A DNA stretch of 24,978 nt from CAZAKZ01 sp964485695 (GTDB lineage Bacteria > Planctomycetota > JAFGQW01), in the NCBI GenBank assembly GCA_964485695.1, contig CAZAKZ010000084.1, positions 1 through 24,978 of the forward strand. Reading direction: 5' to 3'. The position numbers and the translations under genes are program-made. This document shows positions 1 to 6,818 of the stretch, one piece after another. The first letter of the stretch is position 1. Every line of letters starts with the position of its first letter. The notes beneath the pieces are model-generated. The model was given only the letters and a program-made list of their open reading frames with translations, had not been told where the DNA came from and ran no database searches.

Positions 1-8
1 CGGGAACA

Positions 9-36
9 TTGTCCCCCTCCGCTTGATGAGTATAAT
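9..36 (+). promoter_or_regulatory. Putative sigma-70-type promoter of the small secreted protein gene
   Basis: A perfect TATAAT lies at 31-36. A TTGTCC (4 of 6 matches to TTGACA) lies at 9-14 with a 16-base spacer. Transcription would start near 43 and give a leader of about 80 bases before the GTG at 123. This is the best promoter-like match I saw in the window. The organism's sigma-factor preferences are unknown, so this rests on consensus matching alone. Confidence 0.5.
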
Positions 37-110
37 CAACCGTGATCCGAGTCGGTCGGGCCCGGGACAATCATTTCACTTACAATTCACGTACTTTACA
101 GCTCTCGAGA

Positions 111-116
111 GAGGAG
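111..116 (+). promoter_or_regulatory. Ribosome binding site that decides the GTG start at 123
   Basis: GAGGAG lies six bases upstream of the GTG at 123. An in-frame ATG exists at 42, but it would add a charged 27-residue extension in front of an otherwise textbook signal peptide. The position of this site therefore favours the GTG. Confidence 0.7.
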
Positions 117-122
117 ACATCC

Positions 123-533
123 GTGAACAAGTTCTACACCTGCATCGCCCTAATCCTGCTCCTCGCGGTTACCGCCGCAGCGCAGGAGCATGTACTCACC
201 GTGGCCGGATCCGGCAAGCCGGGCACGGCCCTGAAATTCACGTGCACGGCCAAGAAGCTCCCCAATCCCAACCAGGTGGCGTTCCTCGGCGTCAGCCCCC
301 TGCCGGGCAAGACCGAGTTTCCCTTCGTGACCATGAACCTGGCCATGCCCATCTGGGCCTCGGGCATGGGCTCCCTGATCAAGGGCTCCCACAGCCACAA
401 GATCATGGTCCCGAGCAACTGGCCCCCTGCACTGGTCATCCCCTTCTATGCCCAGTCGGTCATCGTGACGCCCAAGGGCGGCGGATACATCGCCGTGGTG
501 TCCAACGTGGTCAAGTTCTACGTCAAGGGGTGA
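123..533 (+). CDS. Small secreted protein with a beta-rich domain also found at the end of the beta-helix protein
   Basis: This 136-residue protein starts at GTG behind GAGGAG. Residues 1-20 form a Sec signal peptide: a Lys near the start, a Leu/Ile/Ala core and a probable cut after Ala-Ala-Ala before Gln21. The mature part of about 116 residues is rich in Gly, Pro, Val and Phe and looks like one all-beta domain. It can be aligned by eye over its full length with the last 107 residues of the beta-helix protein at 20172-21689: an opening LTV-x-G and GT, then a central SP, a Gln near the end of a hydrophobic strand, and GG followed by a final aromatic strand. From memory, similar C-terminal domains are common in Planctomycetota secreted proteins. 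Here the domain stands alone. No enzyme motif is visible and the function is unknown. It is probably periplasmic or surface-associated. Confidence 0.85.
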   Translation: MNKFYTCIALILLLAVTAAAQEHVLTVAGSGKPGTALKFTCTAKKLPNPNQVAFLGVSPLPGKTEFPFVTMNLAMPIWASGMGSLIKGSHSHKIMVPSNWPPALVIPFYAQSVIVTPKGGGYIAVVSNVVKFYVKG

Positions 534-588
534 CGAGAGCGAATTTCCGGCCGATGAGGCGATTCTGACGGGCTCCGGCGGTGCGATC

Positions 589-606
589 CAGGGGATCGGT
601 CCCCTG
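589..606 (+). terminator. Short hairpin after the small secreted protein gene, possible weak terminator
   Basis: CAGGGGA and TCCCCTG form a perfect 7-bp stem around a TCGG tetraloop, 56 bases after the stop codon at 533. No T-run follows (TTCCAAAA), so it may be a weak terminator, an RNA-stability element or chance in GC-rich DNA. Confidence 0.3.
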
Positions 607-642
607 TTCCAAAATCGCCCGGATTTCTGTATCCTGGATCCC

Positions 643-1257
643 ATGCAGCAGAGAAGGACCGTACCCCAGGGATCGACCCGGACTCCCGCCCTGCACGTGC
701 GGGCCATGGACAACCTCCGGTACATCCGTGACACCATGGAATCCACCGCCGCCTTCACGGCCGTGCCCGGCCTGGGCGGCGTGGTCATGGGCCTCACCGC
801 CCTGGGCGCCGCCTACCTGGCCCACAACCAGGGCAGCGAACGAGCCTGGCTCACGGTCTGGTCCGTGGAGGCGCTCCTGGCCGTGGGCATCGGGTTCTAC
901 ACCATGATGCGCAAGGCCCGGTCGGCGAAGGTGCAGCTGTTCAGGGGAGCGGCCCGGAAATTCACCCTGAGTCTCCTCCCGCCCGTCATTGCGGGCGCGC
1001 TCCTCACCCTGGTGATCTACCAGAACGACCTGGACTTCGTGTTGCCGGGACTCTGGCTGCTCTGCTACGGAGCCGGGGTGGTGACGGCGGGCGCGTTTTC
1101 CATCCGCATCGTGCCCATCATGGGGCTCTGTTTCATGATCCTGGGCGGCATTGCCCTCTTCTGTCCGTCCTCCTGCGGCGACCTGTTCATGGCCATCGGA
1201 TTCGGCGGGCTGCAGATCCTGTTCGGTATCATCATTGCCCGGAGGTACGGTGGGTAA
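643..1257 (+). CDS. Integral membrane protein paired with a winged-helix regulator
   Basis: This 204-residue protein has a short polar N-terminus and then about five hydrophobic segments, near residues 42-59, 67-85, 107-126, 131-148 and 151-200. No catalytic motif is visible. The conserved-looking N-terminal block after Met22 (a DNLRYIRDTME stretch) resembles a family I recall from Acidobacteria and Planctomycetota. Members are annotated only as hypothetical membrane proteins and lie directly before a winged-helix gene, as here. The next gene starts at GTG 1250 inside this gene's last codons, an 8-base overlap that suggests translational coupling. A likely role, by inference, is a membrane sensor or partner that controls the regulator. 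An alternative start at Met22 (706) is possible; no strong Shine-Dalgarno separates the two choices. Confidence 0.8.
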   Translation: MQQRRTVPQGSTRTPALHVRAMDNLRYIRDTMESTAAFTAVPGLGGVVMGLTALGAAYLAHNQGSERAWLTVWSVEALLAVGIGFYTMMRKARSAKVQLFRGAARKFTLSLLPPVIAGALLTLVIYQNDLDFVLPGLWLLCYGAGVVTAGAFSIRIVPIMGLCFMILGGIALFCPSSCGDLFMAIGFGGLQILFGIIIARRYGG

Positions 1258-1645
1258 GCAAAGCGCATACGAGAAATCCAGAGCCGCCGGAACCCCGGCG
1301 GATTCTCCCGACCTGCGTCCCATTCCGGGCGGCACCGTGGTGAGCCGTCTGCCCGAATTGGATCGCCTCATCCACGAGCGGATGCGCCTGGGCATCCTCA
1401 GCGCCCTGGCCGTCAACGACGCTCTCAGCTTTCACGATCTGAAGAGGCTCCTGAACACCACCGACGGCAATCTCAGCGTCCACGCAAGGAAGCTCGAGGA
1501 AGCCGGGTACGTGGCCTGCAAGAAGTCCTTCGACGGTCGCATGCCCAGGACCGAGTTCAACCTGACCGATTCCGGCCGTCAAGCTTTCCGTCGCTACCTC
1601 GACCACATGGAAGCCCTGATCCAGGCCACCAAAAAGAAGCCCTGA
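1250..1645 (+). CDS. Winged-helix transcriptional regulator (MarR/ArsR-like, HTH_34 type)
   Basis: This 131-residue protein starts at GTG behind GGAGGT (1241-1246), a site that lies inside the end of the upstream membrane-protein gene. Residues 34-55 form a helix beginning LPELDRLIHE. Residues 59-90 give the helix-turn-helix (SFHDLKRLLNTTDGNLSVH then RKLEEAGYV). Residues 91-106 form the basic wing with an FDGR turn and the T-x-F-x-LTDSGR ending typical of single-domain winged-helix regulators. No sensor or metal-binding cysteines are evident, so a signal probably comes from the partner. The coupling to the membrane protein suggests the two act together, perhaps by sequestering the regulator at the membrane. 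Target genes are unknown. The stop lies 8 bases from the convergent nitrilase gene. Confidence 0.88.
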   Translation: MGKQSAYEKSRAAGTPADSPDLRPIPGGTVVSRLPELDRLIHERMRLGILSALAVNDALSFHDLKRLLNTTDGNLSVHARKLEEAGYVACKKSFDGRMPRTEFNLTDSGRQAFRRYLDHMEALIQATKKKP

Positions 1646-1653
1646 CGCCCCGG

Positions 1654-2478
1654 TCATTCCCTCGCCAGCCACGGCCCGTAGAGGTCCGGCCGTCGGTGTC
1701 GGAGAAAGAGACGCCGGGCATGGGAAGCGGCCGCAGCTTCGAGGTCCACGTCCACCAGAAGGACCGACTCCTCCCCCTCGGGTGAGCGGCCCAGGACCGT
1801 CCCGTCCGGGCCGCACACGAAGGATCCCCCCGCAAAGGTGAGGGCCTCCTCCTCTCCCACCCGGTTGCAGAGCGCCGTGAAATATCCGTTCTGGAAGGCA
1901 GCCACCCGCATCTCCGCCTCGAAGAGGTCGTCGGGCCATTCGTCCAGGGCGCCGGCCTGAGGCACCACCACCACCTCCGCGCCCTCGAGGGCCAGGGCCC
2001 GCATGTACTCCGGAAAATGGCGGTCGTAGCAGATGGCCACGCCGACACGGCCGCACCGGGTGTCGTAGACCGGCGCGCCCGTATCGCCCGGAACGTAGTA
2101 GTCCTGCTCGTGAAAGCAGGCGTAGTCGGTGATGTGCACCATGCGCGTCTTTCCCAGCAGGATACCGTCGGCGTCCAGCACGGGCGAGCAGTCAAAGGTG
2201 CGCTCCCCGTCCCGCTCGAAGAGGTTCAGCACGCACACCACTCCCAGGTTCCGGGCCCGCCTCGAGAAGGCCTCGGTGAGGGGACCCGGCACGGTCTGCG
2301 CCAGGGCGAGCACCTCCGCCTCCGCGGGCTTCTGCGGGTGAAACCACGAGAAGGCCAGCTCCGCGAAGCAGACCAGATCCGCCCCGTCCCGGGCGGCTTT
2401 CTCCAGGGCCTCGAGGCCCCGGTCGACGTTCTGCGCCTCATCCCTGGAGGCGCGCTGCTGCACCAGTGCGATTCGCAT
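1654..2478 (-). CDS. Carbon-nitrogen hydrolase (nitrilase superfamily), N-carbamoylputrescine amidase-like
   Basis: This 274-residue protein is the usual length for a single-domain nitrilase-fold amidase. The catalytic triad is visible: Glu40 (in CFAEL), Lys110 (in GKTRMVHI) and Cys150 (in VAICYDRHFPEY). Such enzymes hydrolyse amides or N-carbamoyl compounds in the cytoplasm through a cysteine thioester. The region after Lys110 and the C-terminal RRPDLYGPWL ending resemble N-carbamoylputrescine amidase and beta-ureidopropionase relatives, but substrate cannot be fixed by eye. A GGGAG site lies upstream within the 18-base gap after the MFS transporter gene, so the two form an operon. The speDE pair 2.5 kb away makes a polyamine role thinkable. 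No agmatine deiminase gene is in the window to support this. Confidence 0.87.
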   Translation of the reverse strand: MRIALVQQRASRDEAQNVDRGLEALEKAARDGADLVCFAELAFSWFHPQKPAEAEVLALAQTVPGPLTEAFSRRARNLGVVCVLNLFERDGERTFDCSPVLDADGILLGKTRMVHITDYACFHEQDYYVPGDTGAPVYDTRCGRVGVAICYDRHFPEYMRALALEGAEVVVVPQAGALDEWPDDLFEAEMRVAAFQNGYFTALCNRVGEEEALTFAGGSFVCGPDGTVLGRSPEGEESVLLVDVDLEAAAASHARRLFLRHRRPDLYGPWLARE

Positions 2479-2496
2479 GGTTCAGATCTCCCGGAT

Positions 2497-3705
2497 TCAA
2501 ACGTCCACCTCCTTCATCCACTTGAATCTCGCCAGGCCGGCCGCCGCCGTCATGAGGAGGAAGCAGATCACGAAGAGCAAATACAGGCTCATGGCGGCCG
2601 CGAGCACCCCGCCCAGGCACGCTCCCAGGGCCATGGAAAACTGCAGGGCGGACTGTGTGAGTCCCATGGCTGCCCCCCGGCCGGCTGCGGGGGAAAGCCG
2701 GGCCGTGGCCGCGTACATCGACGGCATGATGCCGGCCAGGAACACACCCTGCAGGGCGCGCACCACGATGAGGGCCCACGCCGTCCAGGCCAGGCCGTAG
2801 GGCAGGAATCCGAGGCCCGAGAGCAGGGTGCAGACCATGAAGGTGTGGCCCGGGCCCGCGCGGTCCGCCCGACGACTCCACGCGGTGATGAACAGCAGGA
2901 TGGGCACGGCCACGGCCGCGTAGAGAAAGGAAGCCATGGTGCTCTTCAAGGCTTCATCGTAACCGCCGATTTGCACCATGTAGATGGGCAGCACGGGGAT
3001 CATCATGGAAAGGCTGGTGCGGAAGCACACCAGCGAGGCGAGGAGGTATCGCATGCCCGGTTGCCGGACCCTGTCCAGGAGATCCCGAACCACGCTCCGC
3101 GCCAGGCGACCCCGGTCCCGGGGCGCCCGGTCCGCCCGCCGGTCCTCCCGGGCCAGGATCCAGACCAGACCACAGGCCAGGGCGGCCAGGCTCGCGGTGA
3201 CGAGAAACACCGGCCGGTGGCCGACGAGGTCACCCAGGCCGCCCCCGAGGAGTGGTCCCAGGGCAAAACCCATGAGCAGGGCGGTCTGGAGCAGGCCCAG
3301 AACCCTGGCCTGGCGCTCCACCGGGGTGGAGACGCTCACCAGGGTGTTCCCGGCCGCCACGAATCCCGAGAACAGGCCCTGCAGGGCCCGGAGCACCAGG
3401 AACTGCCAGGGAGCGGTCACCAATCCCATGAGCCCCACGAACACCGTGATGGCCAACAGGCTCCGGAGCACCATGATCTTGCGACCGATGCGGTCGCTCA
3501 GCGCCCCCCAGAAGGGACCGGCCAGGCAGGCCGTGAAAGGCGCCGCGGCAATGATGAGGCCGGACCAGATCTTCCTGGCCACTGGATCGGTCATGGCCAG
3601 GTCCTCGAGAAAGAACGGGATGAACGGAATGAAAGCGGCCATACCCACGGCCATGACCCAGTGGGAGATGAAGATGGCGAGGAAGTTCCGACGCGCTACG
3701 TCCAT
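2497..3705 (-). CDS. Major facilitator superfamily transporter, MdtG-like drug/metabolite exporter type
   Basis: From the ATG at 3705 the protein has 402 residues and about twelve membrane segments, the standard size for an MFS-12 carrier. MFS motif A is clear at residues 67-76 (GALSDRIGRK) between segments 2 and 3. A Gly/Pro-rich segment 5 (GFALGPLLGGGLGD) fits the antiporter-type motif C of drug:proton antiporters in the DHA1 group. The frame is open for 57 more codons upstream, but that stretch is polar, lacks family similarity and overlaps the divergent lipoprotein gene, so I rejected it. The following nitrilase gene begins 18 bases after its stop. Its cargo may be a substrate or product of that enzyme, which is inference only. 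Confidence 0.9.
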   Translation of the reverse strand: MDVARRNFLAIFISHWVMAVGMAAFIPFIPFFLEDLAMTDPVARKIWSGLIIAAAPFTACLAGPFWGALSDRIGRKIMVLRSLLAITVFVGLMGLVTAPWQFLVLRALQGLFSGFVAAGNTLVSVSTPVERQARVLGLLQTALLMGFALGPLLGGGLGDLVGHRPVFLVTASLAALACGLVWILAREDRRADRAPRDRGRLARSVVRDLLDRVRQPGMRYLLASLVCFRTSLSMMIPVLPIYMVQIGGYDEALKSTMASFLYAAVAVPILLFITAWSRRADRAGPGHTFMVCTLLSGLGFLPYGLAWTAWALIVVRALQGVFLAGIMPSMYAATARLSPAAGRGAAMGLTQSALQFSMALGACLGGVLAAAMSLYLLFVICFLLMTAAAGLARFKWMKEVDV

Positions 3706-3855
3706 GCAGGAAGAATAGTGCTTTGGGGCCACGCAAGAGCCCGGAAATCGAGAATGAACTCGAATATTCCCATTGCTTCGTCGAACACGAGGGGCTCTCA
3801 GGAAAAGGAATGAAATCCCCGGAGCACCTTTTCTTCCACCTGGATCCCTTGCATA

Positions 3856-4371
3856 ATGACCGCCACCATGAATCAACCTTTCAAGCTTCTTCTCGTATCC
3901 CCGGCCCTGTGGCTTCTCGCATCACTCCTTTTCACGGTCCAGGGCTGTGGAGACGGGAGCGCCTTCCAGGCCCGGGCCACTCTGAAGACGCAAAAAGAGA
4001 CGGTGACCATTGGAACGGCTCGGGTGGATCCGGCGAAGAAAGTGGTGTTCTCCCCCGAGATCACCTTTTCAGGCCTCGGCGAGGGCCGGATGGTCTCCTG
4101 CTTCATCACCGTCTACCAGGACCGCAACAAAAACGGCCAGAGCGATCCGGAGGAGCCTACAGTTCAATGGTCCCACGAATGGACCTCGGGCAGCGAAGAA
4201 ACGGTCTCCCTCTCCTCTGAAAAGAAAAAGCTCGAGGACGGGGTGAAGCCGGCCATGGCCGGCTTCCGGTACGAGGTGGAGGTCACCTTCACCTCCGGGG
4301 ACACGAGCTACTTCAGCGGCGTGGTGGAGGTTTTTGAAAGTAAAGAAAGTGGCGGAAAAAACAGCCGCTGA
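3856..4371 (+). CDS. Putative lipoprotein with an acidic calcium-loop-like motif
   Basis: This 171-residue protein has a Lys10 then a hydrophobic core, and ends in VQG-Cys31, a slightly non-standard lipobox. It is probably a lipidated, periplasm-facing or surface protein. A plain signal peptide cut nearby is the alternative. The mature part looks beta-rich. Residues 89-100 (DRNKNGQSDPEE) match the D-x-N-x-NG-x-x-D-x-x-E loop of dockerin, EF-hand and thrombospondin-3 type calcium sites; one copy is seen. I do not recognise the family. The start could also be Met5 at 3868. The gene is divergent from the MFS gene across 150 bases and lies 30 bases before a HAD phosphatase gene. Confidence 0.75.
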   Translation: MTATMNQPFKLLLVSPALWLLASLLFTVQGCGDGSAFQARATLKTQKETVTIGTARVDPAKKVVFSPEITFSGLGEGRMVSCFITVYQDRNKNGQSDPEEPTVQWSHEWTSGSEETVSLSSEKKKLEDGVKPAMAGFRYEVEVTFTSGDTSYFSGVVEVFESKESGGKNSR

Positions 4372-4401
4372 ACCGGCCCAGTAACGATTCAATCACGATC
4401 C

Positions 4402-5103
4402 ATGAACGATGCCGCCTTCACCACGTATCTCTTCGACCTCGACGGCACCCTTCTGGACACCGTTGACCTCATCGTCTTCTCCTATCGCCACACCCTGAAA
4501 GCCCACCTGGGCACCGTGCCACCGGACGAGGTCTTCCTGAAGGGCTTGGGGACCCCCCTGCACACGATCCTCCAGGGCTTCAGTAACGTGCCCGAGGAGG
4601 TGGAGGCCATGGTGGAGACCTACCGCATCCACAACCTGGAGCACCACGACGCCATGGTGAAGCCCTACGAGGGCGCCCTCGAGGCGGTGCAGCAGCTCAA
4701 GGCCCGAGGCCGTCGACTGGCCCTGGTCACCAGCAAGGCCCGGAGCATGGCCGAACGGGGACTTGAGGTGTGTGGCTTCTCAGGTCTCATGGAGGCGGTG
4801 GTGGCCGCCGAGGACGTGGCCCGGCACAAGCCCCACCCCGAGGCCGTGAACCGGGCCCTGGATATCCTCGGGGCGGATCCCGGCGGGGCCGTGTTCATCG
4901 GGGATTCCCCCCATGACCTGGCGGCCGGGCACCGGGCCGGCGTGAAGACAGCTGCGGTGCTCTGGGGCCCCTTTCCCCGTGGCGACCTGGAACTCCACAC
5001 GCCGGACCACTGGCTCCACCGGCCGGAGGACATGGTTCACCTCGACGGCCTCAGGGCGTGTACCCGGGGTAGCGCTCCACCAGGGGCCGGTCGTCCGTGC
5101 TGA
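4402..5103 (+). CDS. HAD-superfamily hydrolase, phosphoglycolate phosphatase-like
   Basis: This 233-residue protein has all four HAD motifs. Motif I is DLDGT with nucleophile Asp12 and acid/base Asp14. Motif II is Thr110-Ser111 in LVTSKA. Motif III is Lys143 in HKPHP. Motif IV is GDSPHD with Asp168 and Asp172. A helical cap lies between motifs I and II, as in subfamily I (Gph, PpaX). It probably dephosphorylates a small phosphorylated metabolite in the cytoplasm; substrate is not determinable. The last 18 or so residues (ending in a Gly/Pro/Cys-rich tail) overlap the convergent speE gene by 53 bases and look like an extension past the family's natural end. There is no clear Shine-Dalgarno. 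Confidence 0.88.
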   Translation: MNDAAFTTYLFDLDGTLLDTVDLIVFSYRHTLKAHLGTVPPDEVFLKGLGTPLHTILQGFSNVPEEVEAMVETYRIHNLEHHDAMVKPYEGALEAVQQLKARGRRLALVTSKARSMAERGLEVCGFSGLMEAVVAAEDVARHKPHPEAVNRALDILGADPGGAVFIGDSPHDLAAGHRAGVKTAAVLWGPFPRGDLELHTPDHWLHRPEDMVHLDGLRACTRGSAPPGAGRPC

Positions 5104-6034
5104 GGGGGCGCGCCTCCTCGAGACCCTCGCGCACGTAGCGCGGCAGTAGAAACATGCGGTGATGTGTGGGGCCGTCGTAGTAGCGCAACGTGGACGTCAG
5201 GCGCGCCTCTAGGCGGCGATCCACCTCCCCGGCCGAGAGGTCGAGGGGCGCCAGCACGTCCTCTCCCCCGAGGACAAAGGTCCAGTTGGCACAAAACGAG
5301 GGAATGAAGGCCAGGCCGACGTGCACCCGGGGCAGGACGCTGCCCAGGGTCTGAGCCAGGGTCGCAGGGCAGGTCAGGCTCAGGGGCGTGGCCGCGCCTG
5401 CCTGGAGCACAACCACGCCACCGGGAGCGAGGCGACGCCGGACCGCGGTGTAGAACTCCCGGGTGAAGAGGCGCCGTGAGGGGCTCTCTTCCAGGGGGTT
5501 GTTGATGTCCAGGAAGACGGCGTCAAATTTTCGGCCGTCGCGCTCCAGGAACGCCCGGCCGTCGCCGAACTCCAGCCGGGTGCGCGGGTTCTCGAAGGCC
5601 CCGGCATGAAAGGTGTCCAGGTGCGCCCTCGACGCCTCCACGACCCTGGAGTCCAGGTCCACCATGACGGCCTCGTCCACGGAAGCGTGCCGGAGCACCT
5701 CCCGGAGCGTGGCCCCCTCTCCGCCGCCCACCACCAGGACACGGCGGGGACCGGGGTGCAGGAGGAGTGCCGGATGCACCAGAGCCTCGTGATAGATGAA
5801 CTCGTCGGCCTCGTAACTCTGGACCTCGTCGCTCAGGACCAGACACCGGCCGTAGTCCCGCGTCTGGAGGATCCGGATCTCCTGATAGGGACTCTTCTCC
5901 TGGTGGAGAATCCGGGTGCAGGCGTGGGCCGTGAACTCGAAGGGACTGAACCAGTCGAACATCCACCGGCCGTCGGGCAATTGTCGGGGAAAGGCAGGCT
6001 CTGAGGAATCCGGCCCCGAAGCGTCTTGCGTCAT
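5051..6034 (-). CDS. speE: Spermidine synthase-like aminopropyltransferase
   Basis: This 327-residue protein transfers the aminopropyl group of decarboxylated S-adenosylmethionine to an amine, making spermidine or a relative. Visible family blocks are YQEIRI (50-55), DEFIYHEALVHPAL (77-90), the nucleotide-binding GGGEG (103-107), VDLD (125-128) and GDGRAF (157-162). The catalytic block reads DAVFLDINNP (171-180). The usual D-x-x-DP therefore has Asp176 but Asn179 in place of the second Asp. The following LEESP resembles ACL5/thermospermine-type enzymes more than classic SpeE, so amine specificity is open. It starts 8 bases after the speD stop, forming a two-gene operon. Its 3' end overlaps the convergent HAD gene by 53 bases. 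Confidence 0.92.
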   Translation of the reverse strand: MTQDASGPDSSEPAFPRQLPDGRWMFDWFSPFEFTAHACTRILHQEKSPYQEIRILQTRDYGRCLVLSDEVQSYEADEFIYHEALVHPALLLHPGPRRVLVVGGGEGATLREVLRHASVDEAVMVDLDSRVVEASRAHLDTFHAGAFENPRTRLEFGDGRAFLERDGRKFDAVFLDINNPLEESPSRRLFTREFYTAVRRRLAPGGVVVLQAGAATPLSLTCPATLAQTLGSVLPRVHVGLAFIPSFCANWTFVLGGEDVLAPLDLSAGEVDRRLEARLTSTLRYYDGPTHHRMFLLPRYVREGLEEARPLSTDDRPLVERYPGYTP

Positions 6035-6042
6035 GGGGGCCC

Positions 6043-6447
6043 CTACTCTCCTGAGGTCGCCATCTCCAGACGCTTTCCCTCGAGCTTCACGATACGGTCC
6101 AGCTGTCCCCGTTCCACTTCCAGGTCCACGATGCGGCCGGCGCCCAGGGCCGAGCGCAGGTAGGTCTTGGCCAGGTTGGGATCGGTGTCGGGATTGCAGA
6201 CGAAGATGTCCACGCTGGCCAGGCCGTACTCGGGCCACGTGTGCAGGCTGAGGTGGCTCTCGGCCAGAATGATCACCACGCTCACGCCCTGGGGCTGATA
6301 GTGGTGCGAATGGGAGCTCACGACGGTGGCGCCCATTTCATGGGCAGCCGCGATCCCTTGCGCTTCCAGAAACGTCTCGTCGTTCAGCCTGGATCGTTCG
6401 CAGTCGTAGAATTCGGCCAGCACGTGTTTACCGAGATAGTCGGGCAT
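6043..6447 (-). CDS. speD: S-adenosylmethionine decarboxylase proenzyme, short prokaryotic type
   Basis: This enzyme makes decarboxylated SAM, the aminopropyl donor for SpeE. From the ATG at 6447 it has 134 residues, the size of the Thermotoga/Bacillus class of half-size proenzymes. The self-processing site is clear: Glu63-Ser64 in AESHLSLHTWPE, where cleavage turns Ser64 into the pyruvoyl group. His69 and Cys84 (in DIFVC) are the expected processing and proton-donor residues. I chose the ATG at 6447 because AAGGGG lies 9 bases upstream. A further in-frame ATG at 6468 lacks such a site and would add seven residues. It is co-directional with speE with an 8-base gap. Confidence 0.94.
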   Translation of the reverse strand: MPDYLGKHVLAEFYDCERSRLNDETFLEAQGIAAAHEMGATVVSSHSHHYQPQGVSVVIILAESHLSLHTWPEYGLASVDIFVCNPDTDPNLAKTYLRSALGAGRIVDLEVERGQLDRIVKLEGKRLEMATSGE

Positions 6448-6818
6448 TCGACAAATCCCCTTCACCATCCGATATGCCGGGCAACCCGTGGAAAGTGCCC
6501 TGGAGAGTCAGAAACCGGGTCAATCCAGAATCCCTGCCGGATCCTGAACCAGGTGCATAGCAGGTCCCGATGCAATTCTCACCGATGAACCCCGGAAATC
6601 GGCATGCGGCCTGAAGGCCAGCCCCGGGCCGACAAGAGACAAAAGATAACAGATGAAGTTCGGCCAGGTCAAATCACTGCTACGGAAAAGCACGGGCCGG
6701 ATAAAACCCTGAACCCGGTGCCGCCTGACCCGTTCCTTTTCCGATATTTTGGCTCCAAGTCCGGGAGAAACCGGGGACAATGAGGGTTTCGAGATCCACA
6801 GCCTGATCGGGGTGACTC
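6448..6818. other. Divergent intergenic region between speD and the repeat-protein gene
   Basis: These 371 bases hold no convincing gene. An 86-codon open frame on the minus strand has no domain-like composition and no ribosome binding site. The region must carry the divergent promoters of speD and the 906-residue protein. I see one modest candidate for the minus strand (listed separately) and none for the plus strand beyond AT-rich patches near 6740-6750. I see no recognisable riboswitch. Confidence 0.5.
6646..6672 (-). promoter_or_regulatory. Tentative promoter for speD-speE
   Basis: On the minus strand, TTGACC (5 of 6 to consensus) lies at 6672-6667 and TGTTAT (4 of 6) at 6651-6646, with a short 15-base spacer. 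It would leave a leader of roughly 190 bases before speD, long enough for post-transcriptional control. The non-ideal spacing makes this a weak call. Confidence 0.28.

Noticed and set aside
2017..3813. 598-codon open frame on the plus strand
   Set aside because: It runs opposite the MFS and nitrilase genes, has a His/Gln/Gly/Arg-rich composition typical of an antisense frame in GC-rich DNA, and shows no domain.
3706..3876. 57-residue N-terminal extension of the MFS protein
   Set aside because: It is polar and low in family likeness, and it would cross the start of the divergent lipoprotein gene; ATG 3705 gives a normal 402-residue carrier.
6520..6780. 86-codon open frame in the speD upstream region
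   Set aside because: It has no ribosome binding site, no domain-like pattern, and sits in a region needed for divergent promoters.
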